This document shows, in pieces, positions 33,333 through 44,823 of a stretch of 64,000 nucleotides of DNA; position 1 is the stretch's first letter, and each line of letters opens with the position of its first letter. This stretch comes from Linum tenue (lineage: Eukaryota; Streptophyta; Magnoliopsida; Malpighiales; Linaceae). Under the pieces are notes generated by a model, which was given only the letters and a program-made list of their open reading frames with translations, did no database searches and was not told where the DNA came from. Both the position numbers and the translations under genes were made by a program. The stretch is from contig CAMGYJ010000009.1 in assembly GCA_946122785.1 (NCBI GenBank), forward strand, positions 9,826,937 to 9,890,936. The letters run 5' to 3'.

Positions 33333-34503
33333 CTACACCCTGGAATTCAGCCAGGCCTGAAAATCAAAAGAACGACTCATAGTCGGGTACAAAGAGAGGG
33401 CTTTACGACCCACCGAATGGGCTACCCTATTACAACGCCGACCTATAAACCGAACACGAAACCCAGTAGAGCCAGAAAAATATGGCAGAATCTCTTCAAG
33501 AACAGCTCCTACTTGGTTATCCCTAGCATCCGCTTGATTGATCTTATCAATAATTAACTTCGCATCTCCTTCAAAATGAACCGCCTGGAGGCCGATAGCA
33601 AGGCACCACAACACCGCCTCCCGGGAGTACAAGCAGCTCAACCACCATGGGGTCATCAATGTCAGTAAACTGAACTCCCCCTTACCTGCCAGACCGCCCT
33701 CGAGGGGAACAGCAGAACCATCCCACCGGCCCGAATGTGAACCCTTCCTCACCGCCCCATCCCACCTACAAACAACACTACCCTCCCCAGCCAAACCAAT
33801 TGGATGTGTCCCAGGAGGACTTTCCACAGTTGGGGGCAGTGCGAGGGATAGTGTCCCTAGGCAAACGGACCCACTCCTCATACTGTTGGTGGTACTGACG
33901 CATCAGGGCAGGGAAGCTGAACTGCTTGCCTTCAAGACAACCCCAGTTCCGTGATCGTCATATCCGCCAGAGGACAGCCACCACCGCCTATGAACAAAGT
34001 AGGCTGATGAAGCAGAGCCATAAGTCTCTTGAGAAACATGGGGAAGGTTTGCCGAGGGAGGCCTTCCCCTAGATACCCAAGGCCCGAATAATCCCAAAGG
34101 GCACGAGCCACTGGGCAGTCCAAGAATAAGTGTTCCATTGTTTCTGCAGAAGCCCAACAAACCGGACACCTGGGGTGCACCGGACATGCTTCTCAATAAG
34201 AGCCTCAGTGGTCGGCAAGATACGACTGAAAATCTGCCAGACAAAGATTTTGAGCTTCGGAGGGATATTCGCATCCCAAAGGCGGATCCAAGATTCCTTA
34301 TCCATCCAACTCACCATTGATTTCCACCCACCTTTCCTCCTATCCACTTCAACAGCTAAGTGATAAGCCGATTCAACCGTGAAGATCCCATCCGCCGTAC
34401 CATGCCAGATCAGCCTATCCGCAACATCCTGTCTCGGTAAGGGGGATAGCTTTAATAGCCCTACAGGTCGGTGGATCAAACCACTGGCATAACTTCCTTT
34501 CAT
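33333..34503 (-). pseudogene. LINE zf-RVT and RNase H fragments
   Basis: Minus-strand frames give WHGTADGIFTVESAYHLAVE and WIRLWDANIPPKLKIFVWQ (zf-RVT), RCPVCWASAETMEHLFLDC (its zinc-binding end), and, after frame changes, VHFEGDAKLIIDKINQ and FIGRRCNRVAHSVGRKAL (the RNase H C-terminal half). The start of RNase H is shifted, so there is no continuous ORF. Confidence 0.85.
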
Positions 34504-34508
34504 CCCAG

Positions 34509-35641
34509 CACCCCTCTCCAGGACACATGACTTCCGCTACAGTTGGGTCCCCCCCTTCTGGCAATATGCACGGGTTATAACGAGGGGGGTCCATCTGGAG
34601 GCGGGGAATCCAGTTAGAGTTAAGCAAAGACGCAGTTTGGCCATTCCCAATTTGCCACCGTAGACCCTTTGTTAGCAAGACTCGGCCAAAAAGGATGCTT
34701 TGCCATCCTCAGGAAGGGCGGGACCGAGCCGAAGCCTCAAGAAAAGAACCAGAGGGAAAATATTTGCCTTTATAAACCTGAGCCAAAAGGGATTGAGGTT
34801 CCATGAGGATACGCCAGCCCACCTTAGCAAGCAATGCCTGATTAAACTGCTCGAATCGGCGAAATCCTAACCCCCCATCATGCTTGCTACGGCACAGATT
34901 CCGCCACGACACCCAACGGAGTCTAAAATGGTCTTCAGAATCCCCCCACCAAAATCGGGCCATATGCCTATCCAAGAGCCGACATAGAGAAAGCGGAAGC
35001 TTAAAACAAGACATCACATGTAATGGTAATGCCATAGCGACCGACTTAAGCAAAGTTTCTTTAGCGGCCCAAGATAGGGTCTTCTTTTTCCACCCCTGAA
35101 GACGTTCCAGCAGTTTTCTCTTCTAAATACCGGAAAGTGGCCATCTTGGACCGAGCAATAAGAGTCGGCAGACCAAGGTACTTATCATGGACACCAACCG
35201 CACCCACCCCCAACACTGCGGCCAAGAATTCCTGATCTGCTCGGACAATATTCTTACTAAAACAGACAACAGATTTTGCCAAATTCACTCGCTGACCACT
35301 CAATTCCTCATACTCGTTTAGCACCTCAATAAGATTATCACACTCCCGAAGGGTACCTCGCAGAAATAAGTACGAATCGTCTGCAAAAAATAAGTGCGAG
35401 ATACGCGGCGCACGAGGAGCCACTTTCACTCCTTCTAACGTTTTTCTGAAATAGCCTTACGAAGGAGCGCCGCAAAACCCTCAGTACAGAGGACGAATAA
35501 GAGAGGGGAAAGCGGATCGCCTTGTCGTAATCCCCTGGAGGGAGTAAAATAACCTGACGGAGATCCATTCATCAGCACAGAGAAAGACGTGGATTGAAGA
35601 CATTCCCGAATCCACCCTTGCCAAGTCGAGTTAAAGCCCAT
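34509..35641 (-). pseudogene. LINE reverse transcriptase C-terminal fragment
   Basis: Begins MGFNSTWQGWIRECLQSTSF, then SPSGYFTPSRGLRQGDPLSP (motif B), a frameshift near 35430, then RISHLFFADDSYLF (active-site FADD), and the thumb-like VHDKYLGLPTLIARSK region. Motif A with its first catalytic Asp is missing through truncation. Confidence 0.88.
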
Positions 35642-35678
35642 CTTATCCAGGACAGCAAGGAGAAACGGTCATTCGACT

Positions 35679-35696
35679 ATGGACAAATAATTGATC
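35679..35696. repeat. Target-site duplication, right copy
   Basis: Second copy of ATGGACAAATAATTGATC, exact match to 33266-33283. Confidence 0.95.
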
Positions 35697-36388
35697 ATTT
35701 GGAGGAGTATGGATACAACTCATTTGGGCTTGTATTTCGATCATAGAAAGAGTTTGTATTTATTTTTCACGTTGGCCTAACTCCGTCATTTAATAAATTT
35801 CAAAAAAAATATTTCAATGCTAAAAGGACTATGAATTTCGATTGTTACCTAAGATTTGGAGCTAGCTAAAACCCATAGCGTTAATGCTCCACTCTTTCGT
35901 CTTAACCGCAATGTTATACACTTATACTTTAGTATAGGTAGTCTTAGTATACTTGCTTCCAAATACTTCTTCTCAAATTTTACAAAATAAATTGAGAAAG
36001 TAAATCGATTCAATTTAGTCGGACTTCATCAAGTTTTAAACTTTGTTGACACATACTCATAATGTTGTGGGGGGGGGGGGGGGGGGGAATTAAAGGATGT
36101 GGAGCCGTAGACAGTCAAGTGAAATCCAATACACGAAATACACGATATTTTCTATTCAAAAGTATAATAAATAAAATTTACGATTTTATCTTTGATGCAC
36201 TCACTTTTTTATTGTTATGCACCCGCTTTATAATCATCCTTATGCGTAGATAATTAGTGTCAACCATCACTTGTGATATGGTAGAAAAGAAAGCGCACGA
36301 AACTTAAAAAAAAAAACATTAAATAATTACTTTGATTTGAAGAATGTAGTATTTACAGATACCTAACCTCTAATGGATAAACCCCAGG
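35697..36388. other. Unassigned sequence with a 19-G run
   Basis: AT-rich and without a convincing gene. It holds a run of 19 G at 36069-36087. It continues the pre-insertion sequence that also flanks the LINE on the left (33169-33265). Confidence 0.5.
36069..36087 (+). repeat. Poly-G tract, 19 bases
   Basis: Uninterrupted G run in AT-rich surroundings. Such runs are unstable in cloning and sequencing, so the length may be uncertain. Confidence 0.85.
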
Positions 36389-39331
36389 TGTAACATCCTT
36401 TCATTTTCTAGTTTATGAATGCATACATTTCGTGCATGGGAGTTCAAATGTGGGTAATACGTTAAAATAAATGTAGTATCTATTAGCGTTATCCATCTAA
36501 ACTAGAAATATCCCCATTACAAGAATTTAGAACTGTTAGCCGTGGTGTGCATTTTATTAACTCAAACATGATCATGGAAATCCAATCCCAATAGACAAAA
36601 CTTTCTTTTGCCATATACCACCCTTATTTGTTTATTCATTGACTTCCTAAAGAAATAGATGAGAAATACACTCCCATGAACCGAGAGAGGGGACACAATT
36701 ATTTTCCTTGTCCTTTTCTATTAAATTCTACTGGGAAGGCCTCAATTTCCAACCCATTTGTGTTTCCCAAACCTGGCGCATGTCTGGGAGGTGGCTGGGC
36801 TAGATTCATTGTAGGAAATGAATGTGTGGTGGGAGCAGTAGATATAGGATAACCATTCTTCTTAAGTGGTTCTTTGTCTTTGAAAGTGCTGGAGGGAGAG
36901 AGAAACTCCTGATATATTTCCTCCTCTCCACCATCACCCTAGCTCTATTACGAGAAACCACCATCATAGTAGACACGAGAGTTGAAGCTAGATTTCAAGC
37001 AACGGAGTTGATTTGAGAGAACACTGAGGACATAATTAAGGTAAGCTCTTCTTTGCCTTAGTAATGTATCTAATAAACTTAGAGAGGAGAAGTAATTGGT
37101 TGGCGAGTGACGATGATAGCAGGGGTGCAGCTTTTGGGTCTTTGTCAAGTCCTGTTATGGTGGTGGTGATAATTAGTATCGGATGGAAGGCTTTGGTCCA
37201 GGATCAATCAAATGGCTTAAATATATATGTATAAAATTGTTCCTTAATGATATGATGGAAAGATAGTGTTTGAGTAGTTAGGGAAATAATTAATTTATTT
37301 CCTGGGCACATTACATATTAAGTCTAAAATATGGTTAGTGATTGCTGTTGGGGATCTAATTAAGTTCTCAAGGAGCTTGCATGCATGCCATATCTCATTT
37401 TGTCAAGTTATGTGCATGTATGGATTTGAGGGGAGGTTTCTGTCATTGGGTTCTAGAATGCATGATAGGGGTGTATATGAGTATTAGTACTCTCCTAATG
37501 AGAAGGGTTTAAGAGAGAGAGAGAGGGGTAAAATGAATTTAGCTAGATAATTAAGTTATCAAGGGTTAAAGTGTTTATAGTGGGTATGGGATAATTAGGC
37601 CCGGGTCTGCATGTGCTAAAGTGGTTCCAAAAAATATTGTGCATGAGGATATATATATATGTCTTTATGCATAGGTGATGATGGCAATGATTATTTATTT
37701 ATGGGAAAGGTTTTGTGGTGGTGGTGTTTATCCTGGAAACGGAAGCAATTTGAGTAGGCTATGCGTGAGGTGGAAGTAGGTTATTTAAATAGAATGTTAG
37801 CGTCGGGTTTAGTAACATGTACGAGTAGAGTTCTAAATATAAATAAAACAGAAAACAAAACCATTACATTACATTGTTATTTTAAATTATACGATTAGTA
37901 GTTAATTGGTTGTCTACGGTTAATGAGTGATTGATATTGAATCAAATGTGGTTTTGTAACTTCTTAAAGGTGACAACGAGCAGGCCAGAGCTGCAAGGAA
38001 GGGCAAGGGTATAGCGGAATAGAAAATGTGTTGTGAGTAAACTCTAACCTATTAACCGTATGGATACAAATATGGTATTCGGGTCATGAAGCGGCCTGAA
38101 TATAGAATATGAAATGTGGGTTAAATAGATGGCTATGACTATATGTGTGTGAATGAAATGATATGTGATGAATGATGGGTGAATGTGATGTTCGTATGAC
38201 TATTTGATGATATGTGTGATGTGTATGTGATATGAAATTGCCTAAAAGGGATATATTACAATACAGAGAAGACTATGAGGCAGTGATGGAATAATGAATG
38301 GCCTGAATGACTATACGAGGATACTGGGATAGCCTAATTGGCTATCGTGTGATTACTGGAAAGCCTATAAGGTGGAAATGTGAGATTGAAGCCTATAAGG
38401 TGACGATGTGATTATATGAATGGTGAATGTGACTATATGAATGTTATGAATATGTGAATAGACACGTGTGAAATGATTGATGATACTGTTTGGTACTTGT
38501 TATGTGACTAACTAAAGAATTGTCTGATCACCTAAATCAAACTTAATGGCGCCATGTCATGCACTCTATGAGATTCGATAATGCGGCTTTATGCCTAGCT
38601 CTCTGGGAGAGCGATACCAGGCCTGGTCATTGGCGATGCTTAATGCATCTATTGGCGGTGCTTTATGCATCTATTGGCGGTGCTTAATGCATCTATTGGC
38701 GGTGCTTTATGCATCTATTGGCGGTGCTTAATGCATCTATTGGCGGTGCTTTATGCATCTACTGGATATACCCGGGAGAGTGCATGACTTGGCAATTTAA
38801 AGGCAAAAAGATACGTAATCTGGCTAACCCTATGTGTGTGTATGAATGGGTGTACTAGTGTGTGTGTGTGTGTGTGATTGACTATTGAATTGTGCATGGT
38901 TACATGTATGGTATACCCTGAGCAATGTAAATACTGAAATTGGTTATCTCGGGAAACTAAGAGAATTAAGCATAGGGTTTGACTTCACCAGATATTATAT
39001 TTGCATTGATACTGTTGATAGGTTAGCTTTTACTCATTGAGGTGACGTCTCATCCCCGTCAAAAATTTTCCCCAGATTAGAAGTTTTGGACTAGAAGTCA
39101 AGAAAACTCGGCAAGGCTCAGTTCGGCATCAATGAGGTGGGATGGTGGACTCAGACTCCAACATGACTTGTTTATAGTATTTTGAGAGAAGATGGTCTTC
39201 TCTACTGTCATGTGTTTAGAAGTTTTAAATGTTTATGTAAATTATGGTTTGGTTTGTAAGCTAAACAAAATTGTGAAAGGTTTTAATCGGTACGATCATG
39301 TGAATGTTTTAAAGAATGCATGGGTGTTACA
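36389..39331 (+). repeat. 5' LTR of the Tekay-like element
   Basis: 2943 bp, TGTAACATCC to GGGTGTTACA. It contains (GA)n near 37515, a six-copy 22-bp minisatellite (38629-38760) and a TG run (about 38858-38875). A 64-codon frame at 36822-37016 is probably chance. Confidence 0.96.
38629..38760 (+). repeat. Minisatellite 6 x 22 bp in the 5' LTR
   Basis: Six head-to-tail copies of ATTGGCGGTGCTTAATGCAT-CT. They alternate between CTTAATGC and CTTTATGC, so the true period is a 44-bp dimer repeated three times. Confidence 0.95.
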
Positions 39332-39335
39332 TTTG

Positions 39336-39351
39336 TGGTATCAGAGCTGGG
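39336..39351 (+). promoter_or_regulatory. Primer binding site, initiator tRNA-Met
   Basis: TGGTATCAGAGCTGGG, four bases after the 5' LTR. The first 12 bases match the complement of plant initiator tRNA-Met, the usual primer of chromovirus-type elements. Confidence 0.92.
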
Positions 39352-39497
39352 ATATGATCCCACGGGATACCACTTGATTTTTAAAATGGAGTCTTGCATG
39401 GTTTTGAAAGGATTTTCACTATTTTAAAAAAAAATCAAGTTGCATTCTGAGTCAATTATGGATCCGGATCCTGATTTGAAATTGTTATTGATTTCAT

Positions 39498-40685
39498 GTG
39501 GAGTCCAGTCAAGGAGGAGAAGGAGCAGCCAACCCACCTCAGGGATCCCAAGGACCCCTGGGAAATAATGTCGAGAATAATGCTGAGAACAATGCTGAGT
39601 CTCGTAACCAAGAAATAACTTATAAAAGGGACTATCCAGAGGTGTTAAAAATGGGGGCAGAACCCTTTAAGGGGACGGTTGATCCAAAAGTGGCTCTGGA
39701 TTGGTTAAAGATGGTTGAAAGGGTTTTTAATCTGCTCAAGTGTCCCGATGATGTTAAGTTTGATTATGGGGTGTTCCTTCTGAAGGATGATGCATATGAC
39801 TGGTGGCTAACAATTCCCGGAGTGCAGGAAGACACTATCATGCACTCCTGGGATGTGTTTCTGCATCATTTCCGAGCTCAGTATATTTCGGATGTATATT
39901 GTGCCCAGAAGAAAGTAGAGTTTCTAACTCTGAAACAACAGGAAGGGCAGACGGTGAGTGAGTATGAGGCTCAGTTTCATCGCCTACTCACATTTGCGAG
40001 GGATTTGATCCCAACTGAGCCGGATAAATGTGCACGGTTTGAAGGTGGTTTGAGAGGAGATATCAAGTCTAGGATAGCCATCTCTGACATGGTTAATTAC
40101 GGATGGCTGAAGGCAGCCGCAATCCGGGCGGAGGCTAATATAAATGAGGAAAAGGCCCGAGAGAGGAAAATCCAGGTGTATGAGCCAAGAAAGAAGAAAT
40201 GGAAAGGAATGTCCTCAACTAGTACGGAGCAGGCGTCCAGCGGAAACTTTAGCAGGGAAAGCGCACCACAAAATCCCAGATGGAGCTCCCCAGCGGCAAG
40301 TCAGGGAGGGCATACTCAATTGGGTACTCCACGAGCTCCTGAGTGTCCTCATTGTGGGAAGAACCACTTTGGGGTCTGTCGTTTGGTTACCGGAGGATGT
40401 TTTCGGTGTGGTGACATGGGTCACTATGCTAGAGAGTGTACAATTCGAGGTGATTTTGCACCTGCTAGATCTCAGACCACTGTACAAGGACCAAGAACTG
40501 TGAGTAGTGCCCAGAGGGGAAACTTTAGAGGAGGAAATGGTAGAGGGCGAAGCCGAAGCACTGAAATGAGGGGCAATGGTAGTGGGCAAGCGACGAGAAG
40601 CGAGATGCTACCTCGTGTCTTTGCCATGAGGGGTGAAGTTGATGTGTCCCCTGAAGTTGTCACGGGTATGATCCTTTTTCCATAA
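39498..40685 (+). CDS. gag: Gag of the Tekay-like element (395 aa)
   Basis: Structural capsid-nucleocapsid protein. The retrotransposon gag domain is at about residues 50-220 (YPEVLKMGAEPFKGTVDP, ALDWLKMVERVF, WDVFLHHFRAQYI, VSEYEAQFHRLL). Nucleocapsid zinc-binding motifs follow: CPHCGKNHFGVC (283-294) and a classical CX2CX4HX4C knuckle, CFRCGDMGHYAREC (301-314), then an RG-rich tail. The frame is intact from an ATG 147 bp after the primer site. It ends at VSPEVVTGMILFP, just where the protease begins in full elements, so the whole pol is deleted and a new stop closes Gag. Likely packaged and moved in trans by an autonomous relative. Confidence 0.93.
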   Translation: MESSQGGEGAANPPQGSQGPLGNNVENNAENNAESRNQEITYKRDYPEVLKMGAEPFKGTVDPKVALDWLKMVERVFNLLKCPDDVKFDYGVFLLKDDAYDWWLTIPGVQEDTIMHSWDVFLHHFRAQYISDVYCAQKKVEFLTLKQQEGQTVSEYEAQFHRLLTFARDLIPTEPDKCARFEGGLRGDIKSRIAISDMVNYGWLKAAAIRAEANINEEKARERKIQVYEPRKKKWKGMSSTSTEQASSGNFSRESAPQNPRWSSPAASQGGHTQLGTPRAPECPHCGKNHFGVCRLVTGGCFRCGDMGHYARECTIRGDFAPARSQTTVQGPRTVSSAQRGNFRGGNGRGRSRSTEMRGNGSGQATRSEMLPRVFAMRGEVDVSPEVVTGMILFP

Positions 40686-40976
40686 TACCTTAGCTCCCGT
40701 TTTAGATGATCTGGGCTACACTACTCATTTATGTCACGTGCCTTTTCTCAAATTGGTATAAAGAACCTGAATCCCTTATAATAATAATTAAAAAAAAAAA
40801 CCCTATAAGAGATACAATTGAAATAGTTCTGTGACAATATCTGGAATATAATTACCTACTAACCCTACGTATTAAATTTTTGGAAAATCGAGAAAATTAG
40901 AGAGTTTAAGTTTGAATTTTGTAGGCTCAATACCCCTACTTCTTTCCAAGGTAAATTTCGAGACGAAATTTTATTT
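40686..40976 (+). mobile_element. Residual non-coding internal region
   Basis: About 290 bp between the gag stop and the polypurine tract, with no domain. The phrase AATTTCGAGACGAAATTTTA near 40955 is the usual text just before the polypurine tract of this clade. Confidence 0.8.
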
Positions 40977-40988
40977 AGAGGGGAGGAA
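40977..40988 (+). promoter_or_regulatory. Polypurine tract
   Basis: AGAGGGGAGGAA directly before the 3' LTR; primes plus-strand DNA synthesis. Confidence 0.85.
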
Positions 40989-40989
40989 T

Positions 40990-43930
40990 TGTAACATCCT
41001 TTCATTTTCTAGTTTATGAATGCATACATTTCGTGCATGGGAGTTCAAATGTGGGTAATACGTTAAAATAAATGTAGTATCTATTAGCGTTATCCATCTA
41101 AACTAGAAATATCCCCATTACAAGAATTTAGAACTGTTAGCCGTGGTGTGCATTTTATTAACTCAAACATGATCATGGAAATCCAATCCCAATAGACAAA
41201 ACTTTCTTTTGCCATATACCACCCTTATTTGTTTATTCATTGACTTCCTAAAGAAATAGATGAGAAATACACTCCCATGAACCGAGAGAGGGGACACAAT
41301 TATTTTCCTTGTCCTTTTCTATTAAATTCTACTGGGAAGGCCTCAATTTCCAACCCATTTGTGTTTCCCAAACCTGGCGCATGTCTGGGAGGTGGCTGGG
41401 CTAGATTCATTGTAGGAAATGAATGTGTGGTGGGAGCAGTAGATATAGGATAACCATTCTTCTTAAGTGGTTCTTTGTCTTTGAAAGTGCTGGAGGGAGA
41501 GAGAAACTCCTGATATATTTCCTCCTCTCCACCATCACCCTAGCTCTATTACGAGAAACCACCATCATAGTAGACACGAGAGTTGAAGCTAGATTTCAAG
41601 CAACGGAGTTGATTTGAGAGAACACTGAGGACATAATTAAGGTAAGCTCTTCTTTGCCTTAGTAATGTATCTAATAAACTTAGAGAGGAGAAGTAATTGG
41701 TTGGCGAGTGACGATGATAGCAGGGGTGCAGCTTTTGGGTCTTTGTCAAGTCCTGTTATGGTGGTGGTGATAATTAGTATCGGATGGAAGGCTTTGGTCC
41801 AGGATCAATCAAATGGCTTAAATATATATGTATAAAATTGTTCCTTAATGATATGATGGAAAGATAGTGTTTGAGTAGTTAGGGAAATAATTAATTTATT
41901 TCCTGGGCACATTACATATTAAGTCTAAAATATGGTTAGTGATTGCTGTTGGGGATCTAATTAAGTTCTCAAGGAGCTTGCATGCATGCCATATCTCATT
42001 TTGTCAAGTTATGTGCATGTATGGATTTGAGGGGAGGTTTCTGTCATTGGGTTCTAGAATGCATGATAGGGGTGTATATGAGTATTAGTACTCTCCTAAT
42101 GAGAAGGGTTTAAGAGAGAGAGAGGGGTAAAATGAATTTAGCTAGATAATTAAGTTATCAAGGGTTAAAGTGTTTATAGTGGGTATGGGATAATTAGGCC
42201 CGGGTCTGCATGTGCTAAAGTGGTTCCAAAAAATATTGTGCATGAGGATATATATATATGTCTTTATGCATAGGTGATGATGGCAATGATTATTTATTTA
42301 TGGGAAAGGTTTTGTGGTGGTGGTGTTTATCCTGGAAACGGAAGCAATTTGAGTAGGCTATGCGTGAGGTGGAAGTAGGTTATTTAAATAGAATGTTAGC
42401 GTCGGGTTTAGTAACATGTACGAGTAGAGTTCTAAATATAAATAAAACAGAAAACAAAACCATTACATTACATTGTTATTTTAAATTATACGATTAGTAG
42501 TTAATTGGTTGTCTACGGTTAATGAGTGATTGATATTGAATCAAATGTGGTTTTGTAACTTCTTAAAGGTGACAACGAGCAGGCCAGAGCTGCAAGGAAG
42601 GGCAAGGGTATAGCGGAATAGAAAATGTGTTGTGAGTAAACTCTAACCTATTAACCGTATGGATACAAATATGGTATTCGGGTCATGAAGCGGCCTGAAT
42701 ATAGAATATGAAATGTGGGTTAAATAGATGGCTATGACTATATGTGTGTGAATGAAATGATATGTGATGAATGATGGGTGAATGTGATGTTCGTATGACT
42801 ATTTGATGATATGTGTGATGTGTATGTGATATGAAATTGCCTAAAAGGGATATATTACAATACAGAGAAGACTATGAGGCAGTGATGGAATAATGAATGG
42901 CCTGAATGACTATACGAGGATACTGGGATAGCCTAATTGGCTATCGTGTGATTACTGGAAAGCCTATAAGGTGGAAATGTGAGATTGAAGCCTATAAGGT
43001 GACGATGTGATTATATGAATGGTGAATGTGACTATATGAATGTTATGAATATGTGAATAGACACGTGTGAAATGATTGATGATACTGTTTGGTACTTGTT
43101 ATGTGACTAACTAAAGAATTGTCTGATCACCTAAATCAAACTTAATGGCGCCATGTCATGCACTCTATGAGATTCGATAATGCGGCTTTATGCCTAGCTC
43201 TCTGGGAGAGCGATACCAGGCCTGGTCATTGGCGATGCTTAATGCATCTATTGGCGGTGCTTTATGCATCTATTGGCGGTGCTTAATGCATCTATTGGCG
43301 GTGCTTTATGCATCTATTGGCGGTGCTTAATGCATCTATTGGCGGTGCTTTATGCATCTACTGGATATACCCGGGAGAGTGCATGACTTGGCAATTTAAA
43401 GGCAAAAAGATACGTAATCTGGCTAACCCTATGTGTGTGTATGAATGGGTGTACTAGTGTGTGTGTGTGTGTGTGATTGACTATTGAATTGTGCATGGTT
43501 ACATGTATGGTATACCCTGAGCAATGTAAATACTGAAATTGGTTATCTCGGGAAACTAAGAGAATTAAGCATAGGGTTTGACTTCACCAGATATTATATT
43601 TGCATTGATACTGTTGATAGGTTAGCTTTTACTCATTGAGGTGACGTCTCATCCCCGTCAAAAATTTTCCCCAGATTAGAAGTTTTGGACTAGAAGTCAA
43701 GAAAACTCGGCAAGGCTCAGTTCGGCATCAATGAGGTGGGATGGTGGACTCAGACTCCAACATGACTTGTTTATAGTATTTTGAGAGAAGATGGTCTTCT
43801 CTACTGTCATGTGTTTAGAAGTTTTAAATGTTTATGTAAATTATGGTTTGGTTTGTAAGCTAAACAAAATTGTGAAAGGTTTTAATCGGTACGATCATGT
43901 GAATGTTTTAAAGAATGCATGGGTGTTACA
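40990..43930 (+). repeat. 3' LTR of the Tekay-like element
   Basis: 2941 bp, matching the 5' LTR at a constant offset of 4601 then 4599 bp. The shift is caused by one missing GA pair near 42115; no substitution was noticed on reading. Confidence 0.96.
43228..43359 (+). repeat. Minisatellite 6 x 22 bp in the 3' LTR
   Basis: Same six alternating copies as at 38629-38760. Confidence 0.95.
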
Positions 43931-44080
43931 CCAGGCACCGATTTTCTAAACCCCAACCCGATGTTTGATTTAATGAAAAACAAAAACTGACCGTTGAGAT
44001 TGGCCGGACCTCATCTAAGTATATCTAACGGCTAGATCATCTGTTGTATACTATACGCCTGACGTACACCAGTCATTACT

Positions 44081-44509
44081 ATATATATATAGTGACTACT
44101 TCGGTGCACTCACAAAAATGAGTGTGTTCAATGCACCCAACCCAAAAACTAGTCTTAAGGTGTCGGATTTTGAATTTTAATTTGTATCATTAGTGTAATA
44201 TGATGATATAACATATGATAACAACTAATTAGCGGATTACCCTAAGCCCTAGACCTCCAATTTTTTGTTCTATCCCTAAAGCCCAAATTATAAACCCTAA
44301 CCCTAAATCTCTAAACTCTAAATCCTTCAAATTAGAGTAAATCTTCAATGGTTTTTGTGCAAATTCATGTGCGTTACTGTTCATCACATCATAAGTGATG
44401 ATTGACATCATTTTGACATAAATCACATGTTTAAAATGACGGTTATGAAGCGAGTGCACTGAACGCACTAAAAAGAGTGAATGCACCGAAAACGCCATCA
44501 TATATATAT
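44081..44509. mobile_element. Inverted-repeat MITE (~430 bp)
   Basis: Ends in TATATATA and imperfect terminal inverted repeats. The left end reads CTTCGGTGCACTCACAAAAA and the right, inverted, TTTCGGTGCATTCACTCTTT; both continue with GTG(T/C)GTTCA(A/G)TGCAC. The middle has degenerate CCCTAAA-like words (44233-44335). No coding sequence. Confidence 0.75.
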
Positions 44510-44823
44510 CATAAATGTAAATTTCAATTGTAGTTATTTTCTACCACAAATGTAAAATTCCCCTACAAATTTGGGTATATAGCCTAGAAAACTGATTTAG
44601 CGGGTCAACAACATGAAAAGCCAAATGTCGTCCACTTTTAATCACGAATTTCGACAGCTATTTTTGTCCTCCACAACTTCATTTCCACACCCCCAAATAT
44701 AGAGAAGCCAAAAGTAGGAAGTGGAGTCTTTTTATTGATTAATTAATCAATTAATTGCAAAGAGAGAGAGATTGAACTTTGAAGAGAGGCAAAAACCCAC
44801 AAAGCCCCCTCCCCCCAAAAAAA

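Larger units (their letters stand above)
33284..35678 (-). mobile_element. L1-type LINE, 5' truncated, with 18-bp TSD
   Basis: A T-run at 33284 is the poly(A) tail of a minus-strand LINE. Its coding parts read RT C-terminus, zf-RVT and RNase H. Flanked by a perfect 18-bp target duplication, so its limits are certain at 2395 bp. It starts in mid-RT, the usual 5' truncation of target-primed reverse transcription. Frameshifts split the coding region. Confidence 0.95.
36389..43930 (+). mobile_element. Young gag-only Ty3/gypsy (Tekay-like) element
   Basis: A complete 7.54-kb insertion: 5' LTR, initiator tRNA-Met primer site, one gag ORF, polypurine tract and 3' LTR, bounded by a perfect 5-bp CCAGG duplication (36384-36388 and 43931-43935). 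Pol is absent, so it must borrow protease, RT and integrase from a relative. The LTRs differ, as far as I can see, only by 2 bp in a GA microsatellite, so the insertion is very recent. Confidence 0.95.

Noticed and set aside
36822..41617. Identical 64-codon ORFs in both LTRs of the Tekay-like element (36822-37016 and 41423-41617)
   Set aside because: They are identical only because the LTRs are. No motif, and the length is within chance for this composition.
44233..44335. CCCTAAA-like words as a possible interstitial telomere repeat
   Set aside because: Only a few degenerate copies, located inside a MITE. Not a telomere array.
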